From contig JBGCEZ010000039.1 in assembly GCA_045106735.1 (NCBI GenBank), forward strand, positions 1 to 64,000: a DNA stretch of 64,000 nt, in the 5' to 3' direction. Source of the stretch: JBGCEZ01 sp045106735. Its GTDB lineage: Bacteria; Planctomycetota; Phycisphaerae; Phycisphaerales; SM1A02. The first letter of the stretch is position 1; each line of letters opens with the position of its first letter. This document shows positions 16,277-24,961 of this stretch, piece by piece. Below the pieces are notes generated by a model. It had not been told where the DNA came from. It saw only the letters and a program-made list of their open reading frames with translations, and made no database searches. The position numbers and the translations under genes were made by a program.

Positions 16277-18667
16277 ATGTCGAATTCGATCCCCGTCGCG
16301 CGGAATCTCCCGCGCGCGACCCCGTCCATGTTCCGCGGATCAGCTGGATGCTCGCGACCCCCTGGTCGCGCCACTCGTTGGGCCGCCGCCAGCATCGCGT
16401 CGTTGACGATGGTGGCCGGGGCCAGCATCTCGGCGGCTGACACCTTCTACGTCGACGCGGCGGCCGCCCCCGGCGGGGACGGTCTCGCGTGGAATACTGC
16501 GTTCGCTCACGTCCGAGATGCGGTTGCCGCGACCGAGGCCGCCGTGGGACCCGACGAAATCCGAATCGCCGGTGGCACGTATCGCCCCGACACGTCGGCC
16601 GCCGTGCCGAAGGGAACCGGCGAGCGACGCGATCCGATGTTGATCACGGCGACGACCACGCTGATCGGCGGATTCGCCGGACTGGCGGGGCCTGATCCCG
16701 ACGTCAGAGACCTCGAGAGCTTTCCGACGATCTTGGACGCCGATCTCAACGGGGATGACGTTCCCGGCGATCCGGCGACGACCGTCGACAACGCGGCCGG
16801 GATGATTCGTGCCTCGTTCTCCATCAACGAAGAGCTGGTGCTCGACGGGATCGCGTTCGTGCGCGGATCGGCCGAAGGCATCGAACTGGACGGTCGCTAT
16901 TCGGCGGTCTTTGTCGAGGGTGGCACGGCCAGGATCATCGCCTGCCAGTTCAACGACCATCGGCTCGGGGAGCGGTCACTCGGCGGCGGACTTCGAGGTG
17001 ACGACGCGAATCTTCACATCACGGGGTCCTCGTTCGCCGACAACGAAGCGCGGGAAGGCGGCGGACTCGTCCTGATCGGCAACGGCGATCTCACGTTGAT
17101 CGGGACGGAGGTCCTGCGCTGCCGCGCGAATCGGCGAGGGGGCGGCTTTCTGCGGACCCTCGGATCGGGCGACCTGACAATCGAGAACTGCCTCTTGGAG
17201 GGCAATCTCGGATCTGTCGGAGCGTCGTTCAATGCCACCGACGGTGTCCGCCGCGTTCGCCTCACCGACACGATCATCCGCGACAACCGCAGCACTGCCG
17301 GCGGGGCGGCATTCATCAATATTGAGGGCCCCGGCGGAGAAGGCCTTGTCGAGCGATGCCGGATTGAATTCAACGTTGGCGACAACGGGGTGTGTGGACT
17401 TGGCGTTGTCTCCAACACTTCGCCCTTGCGCGTCGTTGATTCGATTTTCCGTGGCAACACCACCAGCAGCTTTTCCGGTGCACTGGTGATCGCCAGCACC
17501 TCCGGAGCGACTGACATCGTCAACTGCGTCTTCATCGACAACGAAGCACTCGAGTCGTCGGCCCTCGCGGCGAATGGATTGGCGACCCGGATCATCAACT
17601 GCACTTTCGTGCGCAACTCGAGTCTCGCGATCAACACCGAAAACGCGGTGATGCGGAACTCCATCGTCTGGGACTGTGGGCCAGAGCCGTTTCGAAGCAT
17701 CGGATTCGTCACCGACTCGATCGTCGACGGCGGATTCCCGGGGGCGAACAACCTCGACCTGGACCCCCAGTTTGTCCAGGTCGGCACCGCGAATCTGCGG
17801 CTCGCCTTCGGCTCGCCGGCCATCGACGCCGGTCTGGATGTGCACGTGCCGGTCGACATCGAGTTCGACATCGCCGGGTCGCCGAGAATTCAAGGGGCGA
17901 TGGTGGACATGGGCGCGTACGAGGGCGCCTTCGAAGCGCTGCCGCCGGTCGATGACTTTCCCGATATCGATCCGGGCGAGGTGGTGGTGGGCGGCTTGGA
18001 CGGCGGCGACTTCGATCCGGCAAATGGGCCATCGTTCATCTTCCAGAACGTCGGCGAGACGACCGACGCCACGCTCGAGGTGGCGCCGGTTTCCGCCGCC
18101 GAATTCCCGCCGGCCGCCGGGGCCGCGCCGATGGGAACGGTCCGGCAGTTCGCGGTCGATCTTGAGGACGGCGACTTCGTCTTGCTGATCATCATTCCGT
18201 ACACGCTGGCCGACGTTGAGGCGATCGGCGGGCCCGGGGCCGACCCCACCGCGGTGCGCCTGGTTCGCCGCGAGGCGGACACCGGCGCGTGGGCGTACGC
18301 GACGGCTGGCAACTTTGCGCCGGCCGTGGGGGCTGATGGTCCGTTGGCCGATGGTCTGATCCAGGTCGGAACGCCCGGCCCCGCGTCAACCTTTACGTAC
18401 GGACGCTGGGGAACGTGGTGGAATCCAGCCGAGGAACGGGGCGTCGCGTGGGCCACGGTCGACCGCGCCGGCGCGTACGGGGCCGGCTTCTTCACCTGTG
18501 CGGCCGACGCCCACCAGCCGCCGAACGGATCGGTGGACTTCGCCGACTTGCTCACCGTCGCCGGCTCATGGGATCGCGGCGCCGGGCCGTGGGACGTGAA
18601 CGCCGACGCCGTCGTGGACATGGGCGACCTGATCGAGCTGTTGGACGATTGGGGCACCTGTCCCTGA
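16277..18667 (+). CDS. Exported right-handed beta-helix protein with a dockerin-like tail
   Basis: 796 residues. The N-terminus is a long signal region ending ISAADT. Residues about 60-600 are a parallel beta-helix of the pectate-lyase/choice-of-anchor type: FYVDAAAAPGGDGLAW-TAFA opening, repeated N-C-F/I-DN phrases (ENCLLEGN, VNCVFIDNEA, INCTFVRNSS), then LDLDPQFVQ, GSPAIDAG and MVDMGAYEG, the usual ending of these domains. A further beta domain of about 150 residues follows (FIFQNVGETTDATLEV onward). The C-terminus has a weaker dockerin-like pair (SVDFADLLTVAGSWDRG; DVNADAVVDMGDLIELLDDWG). The start is secure: ATG 16277 has GGAGG 7 bp upstream. It is the only plus-strand gene in the exoprotein block. 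It probably binds or processes polysaccharide at the surface; no catalytic residues identified. Confidence 0.75.
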   Translation: MSNSIPVARNLPRATPSMFRGSAGCSRPPGRATRWAAASIASLTMVAGASISAADTFYVDAAAAPGGDGLAWNTAFAHVRDAVAATEAAVGPDEIRIAGGTYRPDTSAAVPKGTGERRDPMLITATTTLIGGFAGLAGPDPDVRDLESFPTILDADLNGDDVPGDPATTVDNAAGMIRASFSINEELVLDGIAFVRGSAEGIELDGRYSAVFVEGGTARIIACQFNDHRLGERSLGGGLRGDDANLHITGSSFADNEAREGGGLVLIGNGDLTLIGTEVLRCRANRRGGGFLRTLGSGDLTIENCLLEGNLGSVGASFNATDGVRRVRLTDTIIRDNRSTAGGAAFINIEGPGGEGLVERCRIEFNVGDNGVCGLGVVSNTSPLRVVDSIFRGNTTSSFSGALVIASTSGATDIVNCVFIDNEALESSALAANGLATRIINCTFVRNSSLAINTENAVMRNSIVWDCGPEPFRSIGFVTDSIVDGGFPGANNLDLDPQFVQVGTANLRLAFGSPAIDAGLDVHVPVDIEFDIAGSPRIQGAMVDMGAYEGAFEALPPVDDFPDIDPGEVVVGGLDGGDFDPANGPSFIFQNVGETTDATLEVAPVSAAEFPPAAGAAPMGTVRQFAVDLEDGDFVLLIIIPYTLADVEAIGGPGADPTAVRLVRREADTGAWAYATAGNFAPAVGADGPLADGLIQVGTPGPASTFTYGRWGTWWNPAEERGVAWATVDRAGAYGAGFFTCAADAHQPPNGSVDFADLLTVAGSWDRGAGPWDVNADAVVDMGDLIELLDDWGTCP

Positions 18668-18741
18668 TCGAACTGCTCATCGAACGGCGAGTCGAATTGG
18701 CCCGGGCGGGCCCCGCGCGAGCCCGCTTCGCCCACAAAAAG

Positions 18742-18785
18742 ACGCCCCCCGCCACGCCGGAAGTTCCGGACGTGACGGGGGGCGT
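18742..18785 (-). terminator. Rho-independent terminator of paralog C, possibly bidirectional
   Basis: Very stable hairpin: ACGCCCCCCGCCACG pairs with CGTGACGGGGGGCGT with one G-U, enclosing a smaller CCGGA/TCCGG stem. AAAAA on its left gives TTTTT on the minus strand. It lies between convergent genes (stops 18667 and 18846). Confidence 0.88.
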
Positions 18786-18845
18786 TGATCGTCTCAAGCG
18801 GACGGGACCGGTCTCAGCCGGCCTCAGCCTCGCTGGATCATTCGA

Positions 18846-20285
18846 TCAGCAATCGCCCCAGGCGGCCAGGACGGTCAGCAGGTCGACGGTGTCGACTTCG
18901 CCGTTGCCGTCCAGGTCGGCCGGGCAGCCCACGCAGGGGCCGAACGCGCTGATGATCTCGAGCAGGTCACCGAACTCCACGGTGCCGCTGCCGTCGATGT
19001 CGGCGGCGCAGGTGACGGCTTCGGCGGGAACCATGGCCGCGGCGTTCATGCTCATGACCGGACCGGTGCGGAACATGCCGAGCTCGATTTCGCCCATGGT
19101 CGGGGCGGCTGCCGCGGTGAAGCGGTAGTTGTAGAGCGTGCCCCAACGGATGGCGTTGGCGTTGGCGTTCTGCTCAAAGGTCTCGCTGGCGAAGTTGACC
19201 ATGGCCGAGTCGCGGCTCGTGGTCCAGTCCGTGCCGGCGAACGGCTCGCCGGAGTGGTAGTCAACGTCATTGAAGCCTTCGTCGCTGACGGCGACGCCTT
19301 CGCCGACCGGCACGCTGACGCGGCCGACCGAACGGTGCACGTCCAGGTTCTGGATCGCGTACTCGTAGTCCCAGGTGCCGTCGCCGTTGTCGTACGCCCG
19401 GCTGGCCACGAAGATCGTGCCTTCGTCGGGCAGGCTGACGGTGCTCAACTCAACCTCGGCGTCGGCAACCTTCCAGGCGTTGATCGCCGGCTGCTGCTGC
19501 TGGGTCGGGTTGGCGTAGCCGAGGAGCTGGCCGGCGAAGTTGAGGTTGCCCTCGCGCCAGGACGTGTTGTTCCGGGCGTTCTCCATGCTGATGGAGGGGT
19601 TCTCATCCGGGCAGACGTACTGGGCTTCGAAGTAGTAGCGGGCGTCGGGGTTCTGGGTCGGAAGCACGTCGCTGCGCTGCACCTTCAGGCGGCGATCAAC
19701 GTTGCCGTTCCAGGACGGGTTCGCCGGCGGGTACGGGTAGAAGCCCGTCGACGCGTTGACCTGCCACTTGGGGCCGGCGTCGAACTGCGAGCCGTTGAGG
19801 CCCGGGGTGTACGGGTCGGAGCAGCCGACGCCGAGCGTGTTGCAATTGGTCGCCTGGCAGGGACCACACTCGGTCTGGCTCAGGGCGCAGAAGCCGTGTT
19901 TCAGCCAGGCTTGGCCGATCTGCTCAAAGCGGCCGTGGCCGTTGGCCCCGGGCGCGAGGCGGAACATGTTCTGGCCGATGACGGGGTGCTGGTTCGTGTT
20001 GGCGAACCACGCCAGGGGCACGTCGCCGATGTTGCAGCTCGTGGTGCCGATGGCGTACGCGTTGAAGTCGCCGGACGACCAGTTCGCGGCGCCGAAGATT
20101 TCCCAGACGATGACGTCGGGGATGCCGCCTTCGACTTGGACATCGAGGTCGCCGGCGCTCACGTTGGCCGCGAGCACGGCGGTCGAACGGTCGGTGGTTG
20201 AAACGGGATCGGCCGAGACAAACTGGCCGACGACGATCGCCGACGCGGCGAGTCCCGTCAGCGAGATGATGGGTACGACGTTCAT
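18846..20285 (-). CDS. Cys-rich exported dockerin protein, paralog C
   Basis: 479 residues, signal peptide MNVVPIISLTGLAASAIVVGQF. Homologous end to end to paralogs A and B, with extended near-identical stretches to B at DNA level (for example the region coding WLKHGFCALSQ to NTLGVGCSDPY). Cysteine framework conserved. The two dockerin-like repeats are DIDGSGTVEFGDLLEIISAFG and DLDGNGEVDTVDLLTVLAAWG, and the protein stops right after GDC. Start ATG 20285 has AAGGAAG 7 bp upstream. Flanked by its own terminator. I do not recognise the family beyond these paralogs; extracytoplasmic location and Ca-binding tails are the only firm statements. Confidence 0.75.
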   Translation of the reverse strand: MNVVPIISLTGLAASAIVVGQFVSADPVSTTDRSTAVLAANVSAGDLDVQVEGGIPDVIVWEIFGAANWSSGDFNAYAIGTTSCNIGDVPLAWFANTNQHPVIGQNMFRLAPGANGHGRFEQIGQAWLKHGFCALSQTECGPCQATNCNTLGVGCSDPYTPGLNGSQFDAGPKWQVNASTGFYPYPPANPSWNGNVDRRLKVQRSDVLPTQNPDARYYFEAQYVCPDENPSISMENARNNTSWREGNLNFAGQLLGYANPTQQQQPAINAWKVADAEVELSTVSLPDEGTIFVASRAYDNGDGTWDYEYAIQNLDVHRSVGRVSVPVGEGVAVSDEGFNDVDYHSGEPFAGTDWTTSRDSAMVNFASETFEQNANANAIRWGTLYNYRFTAAAAPTMGEIELGMFRTGPVMSMNAAAMVPAEAVTCAADIDGSGTVEFGDLLEIISAFGPCVGCPADLDGNGEVDTVDLLTVLAAWGDC

Positions 20286-20557
20286 GGAGAGGCTTCCTTT
20301 ATGCCGGGCTTGATCCGGGATCGGGATCAGGAGCGGGATCGAGAGCGGTGACTGGCGCCGGGCCATGGGCGTCGGGCGTGGGGCCTGGCGCCGGGCGCGT
20401 TCCGGTTCCGCGTGAGAAGAATCAGCGAATGACCCTAGCCGGTGCCAGGCCCGGAATCGAGGCCCAGCCGCCCAGGTGGCCGAACGCGGGAGTCAGCGGT
20501 GATCGGGCGGACGGGCCGTTGGATGTCGCCGGTGGGGCCGGCGGCCCGGGCGAACCA

Positions 20558-22807
20558 TCAGGTCCGCTTGGCGTGGTCGCCGATCACGCCGATGACTTCG
20601 AGGGGGCTGGCCGCGTCCAGAATCGACCGCCGAACCTCCTCATCGAGCATCAGACGGGCGATTTCGGCCAACGTGGCCAGGTGGCCTTCGGGATCGCCGA
20701 GGGGCGACATCAGGCAGAACACCAGCCGAACGGGCTCGGGGCTACCGGGGACAAAGTCAATTCCTGCGCCGCGGATGCGAGCGATTGCGCAGATGCGGCC
20801 CGAGAGCGTGCTCGAGTATGCGTGGGGGAGGGCCACCCCGTGCCCGAGGACGGTGGGGAAAGCGGACTCCCGTTCCAAGAGCTCTCGGACGGTCTCTTCG
20901 CGGTTGAGGTCGGGCACCACGCTGACCATCGCTTCGGCGATGCGGGCAAACAATGGTTCCATCTCCGTGACGTCGAGGTCCAGGACCAGTCGCGGGCGGA
21001 TGCTCCAAAGCAGGTGTTCGGCCGTTCGCTGCAGGTAGAGCATCGGCTGCTCGTCGTTGACCGCGTCGTCGCTGGGGGCAAGCGGCAGGAACTGGCCGTC
21101 GTTCAGCGTGGCGATCGGCGTGGCGAGCCGGCGCAACGATTCCGAAGATCCGGTCGCGCTGATGAGGGACGCCTGCCCGCGCTGGAGTTCGCCGGCCAGC
21201 AAACTCGGCCGCGGCAAGCGGGACCAAATGATGCGTCCATTGGCATCCAGGTCGGCCTCGCCCTCGCCGCGTTGGGATGGATTGCAGCGCACGACGTGCT
21301 CGGCCCCAAAGACGTCGGACCATGCATCGCACAGGCGGATGTTCAGATCTTCGTTGTCGGTGAGGGCCAGCAGGTTCCCAATCCCGTGGAACTCGGGGCG
21401 AGCGGTCAGCGAGATGTCGCGGGCGTCGGCGGCCAATGCGTCGAGCGAACGCTTCTGCGCTTCGCGAACGGATCGCCGATTGGTGTCCACGAGCAGGCAG
21501 CGAATCCCGTTCTCGCGAAGGAACTCCGCGACGCGCACGCCAAAGTGATGCGAGCCGACGATCATCCAGCCGGTCGAGGGCGTGCGACGAAGCTTCAGGA
21601 GCCGGGCCAAGGGGCCGGAGGTCAGACCTTGCAGCACGATCGTGGCGATGATCACCGAGAAAACGAACGTTTCCACGAACACCGCCGAGTCGGCGATCTC
21701 GGGATAGCGTTCCTTGATCGAGATCGCAAAGAGCGACGCGAGGGATGCGGCGACGATGCCGCGGGGGGCGACCCAGCTCAGGAAGATGCGTTCGTTGCGC
21801 GTGACATCCAGGCCGAATGAACAGGCCATGATCGCCAGTGGCCGCACCAGCACCATGACCGAGGCCACGGCCAGCGCGCCGGCGAGCCCAAAGGCGCTGA
21901 ACTGATCAAAGCTCAGGCGAGCCGAGAGCAAGATGAACAGCATCCCGATCAAGAGGTCGGTGAGTTCGGCCTTGAACTCCCGCACCTGCTTGACGCGCCG
22001 GGCCCCGGTGAGGCCGAAGACGAAGCCGGCAACGGTGACCGAAAGCAGTCCGGCCTCGGGACGCACCATCTCGGCCGCGCCGAACGTCAGGACGGCCACG
22101 GCCACCGCAAAGACGTTGAGCATGTCCTCGGGGATCAGTTGCCGGCGCGTGCACCAGCTCAGGGCCAGGCCGCCGAACGCGCCGAAGCCAAGCCCGGCCA
22201 GGATGCGAAGTCCCAGGCCGGCGGCCGCTTCCTGGCCGGAGGCGCCAGCGACCACGACTTCGAAGCACAGCACGGCGATGAAGACCCCCATCGGATCGAT
22301 GAGCACGCCTTCCCAGTGCAGAATCGAATTCAGTCGCTCGTTGACCTGCAGGCGCTTGAGCAGCGGGGCGATCACCGTCGGCCCGGTCACGATCACCATC
22401 GAGCCGCACAGAATCGCGATCTTGGGTTCGACGTCGGTCAGCAGCCAGACGGCGGTGGACGCGCCGGACCACGTGATGAGGATGCCGAGGGTCAGCAGCC
22501 GCTTGATCATCCGCGGCGCGGTTCGGTATCCCTCCGGATCCAGCGTCAGCCCGCCCTCAAAGAGGATCAGCCCGATGGCGAAGGACACCAGGACCGGCAG
22601 GCCGCCGCCGAGGGCAGTCGGGTTGACGATCGCGTGTTCGCCCAGCACGGCCGGACCCAGGGCGACGCCCCCGAGCAGCAGCAGAACGATCGCCGGAAAG
22701 TTGATCCGGCGGGCGACGATGATCAAGAGGACGCCCGCGCTGATCGCGACAGACACCGTCTGAATCATGGAAACGGCGTTGTCGGACGCAGCCAACTGCA
22801 GAGACAT
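20558..22807 (-). CDS. Cation/proton antiporter fused to a TrkA-N domain and a PTS EIIA(Fru/Mtl)-type domain
   Basis: 749 residues in three parts. Residues about 15-400 are a CPA-type sodium(potassium)/proton exchanger with around 12 helices (FEGGLTLD, GVLIDPMGVF and SWVAPRGIVAASLASLFAI are characteristic). Residues about 412-560 are a Rossmann-type regulatory domain (WMIVGSHHFGVRVAEFLRENGI-type opening, cytosolic nucleotide-binding RCK/TrkA-N). Residues about 605-745 are a PTS EIIA type-2 domain: VLGHGVALPHA with the phosphorylatable His662, then VRLVFCLMSPLGDPEGHLATLAEIARL. Such a chain would let nucleotide or redox state and PTS phosphorylation control cation efflux. No other PTS genes are in the window. 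Start ATG 22807; no alternative in the antiporter's expected N-terminus. Fusion is continuous with no frameshift. Confidence 0.85.
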   Translation of the reverse strand: MSLQLAASDNAVSMIQTVSVAISAGVLLIIVARRINFPAIVLLLLGGVALGPAVLGEHAIVNPTALGGGLPVLVSFAIGLILFEGGLTLDPEGYRTAPRMIKRLLTLGILITWSGASTAVWLLTDVEPKIAILCGSMVIVTGPTVIAPLLKRLQVNERLNSILHWEGVLIDPMGVFIAVLCFEVVVAGASGQEAAAGLGLRILAGLGFGAFGGLALSWCTRRQLIPEDMLNVFAVAVAVLTFGAAEMVRPEAGLLSVTVAGFVFGLTGARRVKQVREFKAELTDLLIGMLFILLSARLSFDQFSAFGLAGALAVASVMVLVRPLAIMACSFGLDVTRNERIFLSWVAPRGIVAASLASLFAISIKERYPEIADSAVFVETFVFSVIIATIVLQGLTSGPLARLLKLRRTPSTGWMIVGSHHFGVRVAEFLRENGIRCLLVDTNRRSVREAQKRSLDALAADARDISLTARPEFHGIGNLLALTDNEDLNIRLCDAWSDVFGAEHVVRCNPSQRGEGEADLDANGRIIWSRLPRPSLLAGELQRGQASLISATGSSESLRRLATPIATLNDGQFLPLAPSDDAVNDEQPMLYLQRTAEHLLWSIRPRLVLDLDVTEMEPLFARIAEAMVSVVPDLNREETVRELLERESAFPTVLGHGVALPHAYSSTLSGRICAIARIRGAGIDFVPGSPEPVRLVFCLMSPLGDPEGHLATLAEIARLMLDEEVRRSILDAASPLEVIGVIGDHAKRT

Positions 22808-22903
22808 TCAATGATCCTATCAAGGGCATTGGTGCCCCCCGCGCTTTCGGGGATCGGTCATGGCCCACCCGTCCGATGGATCCTCGGCAGTTGGCCGGCC
22901 TGG

Positions 22904-22936
22904 CCGCCGGTCGTCCGCCGGTCGTCCGCCGGTCGC
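22904..22936. repeat. 11-bp tandem repeat, three units
   Basis: Three contiguous CCGCCGGTCGT/C units in the 195-bp space between the divergent antiporter and glycosylasparaginase genes. Confidence 0.8.
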
Positions 22937-23002
22937 CCGCCCCGGGGCTTCCGCGTCTTCGGCGAAATCCTTGATCCGCGGCGGGCGTACGATCGGCCCC
23001 CC

Positions 23003-24004
23003 ATGCACGAAGCCAGCCTGATCGCAACGTGGTCGTTCGCCCTCACGCCGGTGCGCGACGCCTGGCCCGCCTTGGCCTCCGGCGGCCGTCCGATGGACGC
23101 CGTTGTCGAGATTTCGCGGGCGATCGAAGAAGATCCGTCCGTCGACTCCGTCGGGCGTGGGGCCCTCCCCGACGCCGACGGCAACTTGACGCTGGACGCC
23201 ATGGTGATGAGCGGTCCGGAGGCGATCGGCGCGGTCGCCGGCGTCCAAGGCCGGATGCCGGTCATCGATGCGGCGGTCCGGGTGATGGAACGTACGCCGC
23301 ACATCTTGGTCGTCGGCGCCGGTGCCGATCGGCAAGCCGATCTCGCGGCGGCCGAATCGGGCGATGGCCGGGTCGATGCGCGGCGCGGCGACTTGGTGAC
23401 CGATGCGGCGCGGCAGCGATGGGAGGCATGGCGGGCGGCCGGGGCGCGCGACGTGGAAGATCAATCGCGCGACGGCGGTTTGGCCCCGCCGCGTCCCATC
23501 GACCGTGGCACCGGCACGCTCTTCCATGACGGTCCGGGCGGGCACGACACCGTGTGCGTGCTGGCCCGTGGGGCTGGGGCCGACGGCACGCTGGCCGGCG
23601 GAGCCACCACGAGTGGCACGCCGTGGAAGGTGCCCGGCCGGGTTGGAGATGCCCCGATCGTCGGCCACGGGCTCTACGTCCATCCACGATGGGGCGCCGC
23701 CACCGTCACCGGGAGCGGCGAACTCGCCATGGCCAGTTGCACCGCGTTTCTTGCCGTCGAACGATTGCGGGCGGGCGACGGTCCGGTTGAGGCGGCGGCG
23801 GCGGCACTTGCGCGCGTACTGGAAGATCACGAATTGGAAGCCCACCACCAGCTTGCCGTGGCGATAATGACGCCCGACGGATTCAGTGCGTCGGCGGCGA
23901 TTCGGCCGGGCTACCGGTCCGTTCGCGTCCGCGGCGGGCCGGACGCGACCGTCGAGGTGGTCGCGCCCGATGTCGAGTTGCTCGGTCCGCCGGTGGGCGA
24001 GTGA
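23003..24004 (+). CDS. N4-(beta-N-acetylglucosaminyl)-L-asparaginase (Ntn-hydrolase, asparaginase_2 family)
   Basis: 333 residues, the usual size of bacterial glycosylasparaginases, which cleave the GlcNAc-Asn bond and self-process into two chains. The autocleavage and nucleophile site is Thr183 in HDTVCVLA; the following segment ATTSGTPWKVPGRVGDAPIVG matches the family's G-STNG--yK-pGRVGDsPI-G signature that forms the substrate pocket. The N-terminal half has the expected ALASGG---DAVVE and LDAMVMSGPEAIGAVAGVQ phrases. No signal peptide is obvious, so it is probably cytoplasmic. The linker before Thr183 is rich in Asp/Gly as expected for the cleaved alpha-chain end. ATG 23003 chosen because the family homology starts immediately after it. 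Related isoaspartyl peptidase activity cannot be excluded. Confidence 0.85.
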   Translation: MHEASLIATWSFALTPVRDAWPALASGGRPMDAVVEISRAIEEDPSVDSVGRGALPDADGNLTLDAMVMSGPEAIGAVAGVQGRMPVIDAAVRVMERTPHILVVGAGADRQADLAAAESGDGRVDARRGDLVTDAARQRWEAWRAAGARDVEDQSRDGGLAPPRPIDRGTGTLFHDGPGGHDTVCVLARGAGADGTLAGGATTSGTPWKVPGRVGDAPIVGHGLYVHPRWGAATVTGSGELAMASCTAFLAVERLRAGDGPVEAAAAALARVLEDHELEAHHQLAVAIMTPDGFSASAAIRPGYRSVRVRGGPDATVEVVAPDVELLGPPVGE

Positions 24005-24010
24005 GCTGAG

Positions 24011-24066
24011 CTGGTCGCGGGGGCTGATCGCGGGAGCTAATCGCGGGGGAGCTGATCGGGGGAGCC
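24011..24066. repeat. Imperfect 13-15 bp repeat (CTGATCGCGGGGG-type), four units
   Basis: Four degenerate head-to-tail copies immediately after the glycosylasparaginase stop, in the short convergent gap before the rhodanese-like gene. No terminator-like hairpin was found there. Confidence 0.6.
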
Positions 24067-24146
24067 GAGTGCGCGGGCCAATTTGCGGGGGCTGCTTGCG
24101 CGGGCGGCTCGGGGCGGGCTGATCACGGGCGGCCGATCGCGCGGGT

Positions 24147-24620
24147 TCAGCGTCCGGCGATCTCTTCGTCCGTCGGCCGGCCCGAAGCCGTCGGCCGGCC
24201 GGCATCCGTCCAGGCCCGGAGTCCGCCCTCGAGCGTGTAGACGTCGGCGATGCCGAGTTCGAGCAAGACCTTGCTCGCGGCGAGGGCGATCGGATCCTTG
24301 AACGTGAGCCCGTAGACGACCAGAACGTCGTACGACTCCAGCTCGTCGGCCCGCGTTCGGAGGTCCCGGAGGGGCACGTGGAGGGCGCCGGGCACCCGCT
24401 CCGAAAGGTGATCCGAGGCCAGCCGCGGGTCGACCCAGGCGCCGCGGGTCGCGTCCCGCAGGAGCCGGGCCTCGCCGACCACCAGTTCGGCGGCCGAATC
24501 GACGCCCACGAAGGCGATGTCGCGGTCGGTGGTGCGGTCGCCGCCGCAGCCAACGAGCCCGATCAGGGCGATCGCGGAGAAAAGGGCGGCAAAGATCGGC
24601 AGATGGCGAGGCTGGGTCAT
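24147..24620 (-). CDS. Rhodanese-like lipoprotein lacking the catalytic cysteine
   Basis: 157 residues. Lipoprotein signal peptide ending ALIGLVGC, Cys25. The mature part is a single rhodanese domain: AELVVGEARLLRDAT opening, VPGALHVPL and the C-terminal VYTLEGGLRAWTDAG. In the active-site position (normally VVVYC-x4-R) the sequence reads LVVYGLTFKDP, so the persulfide cysteine is replaced by Gly. The protein is therefore probably a binding or structural domain in the periplasm rather than a sulfurtransferase. Start ATG 24620; a much longer frame from 25130 has no family resemblance. Divergent from the DsbD-like gene. Confidence 0.75.
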   Translation of the reverse strand: MTQPRHLPIFAALFSAIALIGLVGCGGDRTTDRDIAFVGVDSAAELVVGEARLLRDATRGAWVDPRLASDHLSERVPGALHVPLRDLRTRADELESYDVLVVYGLTFKDPIALAASKVLLELGIADVYTLEGGLRAWTDAGRPTASGRPTDEEIAGR

Positions 24621-24961
24621 ATGAGGTCGTTCTTGCGCAAGTGGTTGAATGAACTGGGCTTGGGACGTGTCCCAAAGATGGCTCGGTGCGCCCTCGCTGC
24701 GTCGAGGGTGGTCCTCGCGCCGGCTCGGGAGATTCCGCCCGAACCGGATGAAATAGATCGGATCGTCCGTACGATTGTCCCCCGATCCCATGGGCGGTTC
24801 GTCCGACCGGCGGGATCCGAGAGGCGGCGGGACGGAACCGCGCCTATCGATTACGGGTTCGCGGGCTCGGCGCCAAGGCGCGAGTGGGCGAGCTTTGGCC
24901 GGAGTCCGGCCATCCGAGGATCGGCGACCCTCGCTTGAGTCGTCCGCCAGGAATCCCGTCG
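24621..24961. other. Divergent intergenic region
   Basis: 341 bp separating the rhodanese-like lipoprotein and the DsbD-like gene; apart from the inverted repeat at 24660 nothing identifiable. Confidence 0.5.
24660..24675. promoter_or_regulatory. Candidate operator: 7-2-7 inverted repeat
   Basis: TTGGGAC-GT-GTCCCAA lies 40 bp upstream of the lipoprotein start in the divergent region. Perfect arms and short spacer suit a dimeric regulator site, but it could be chance. Confidence 0.35.

Noticed and set aside
23003..24004. Classical L-asparaginase (type I/II)
   Set aside because: The sequence has the Thr nucleophile and GRVGD-PI signature of the Ntn-hydrolase asparaginase_2 family, not the TGGTI motif of classical asparaginases.
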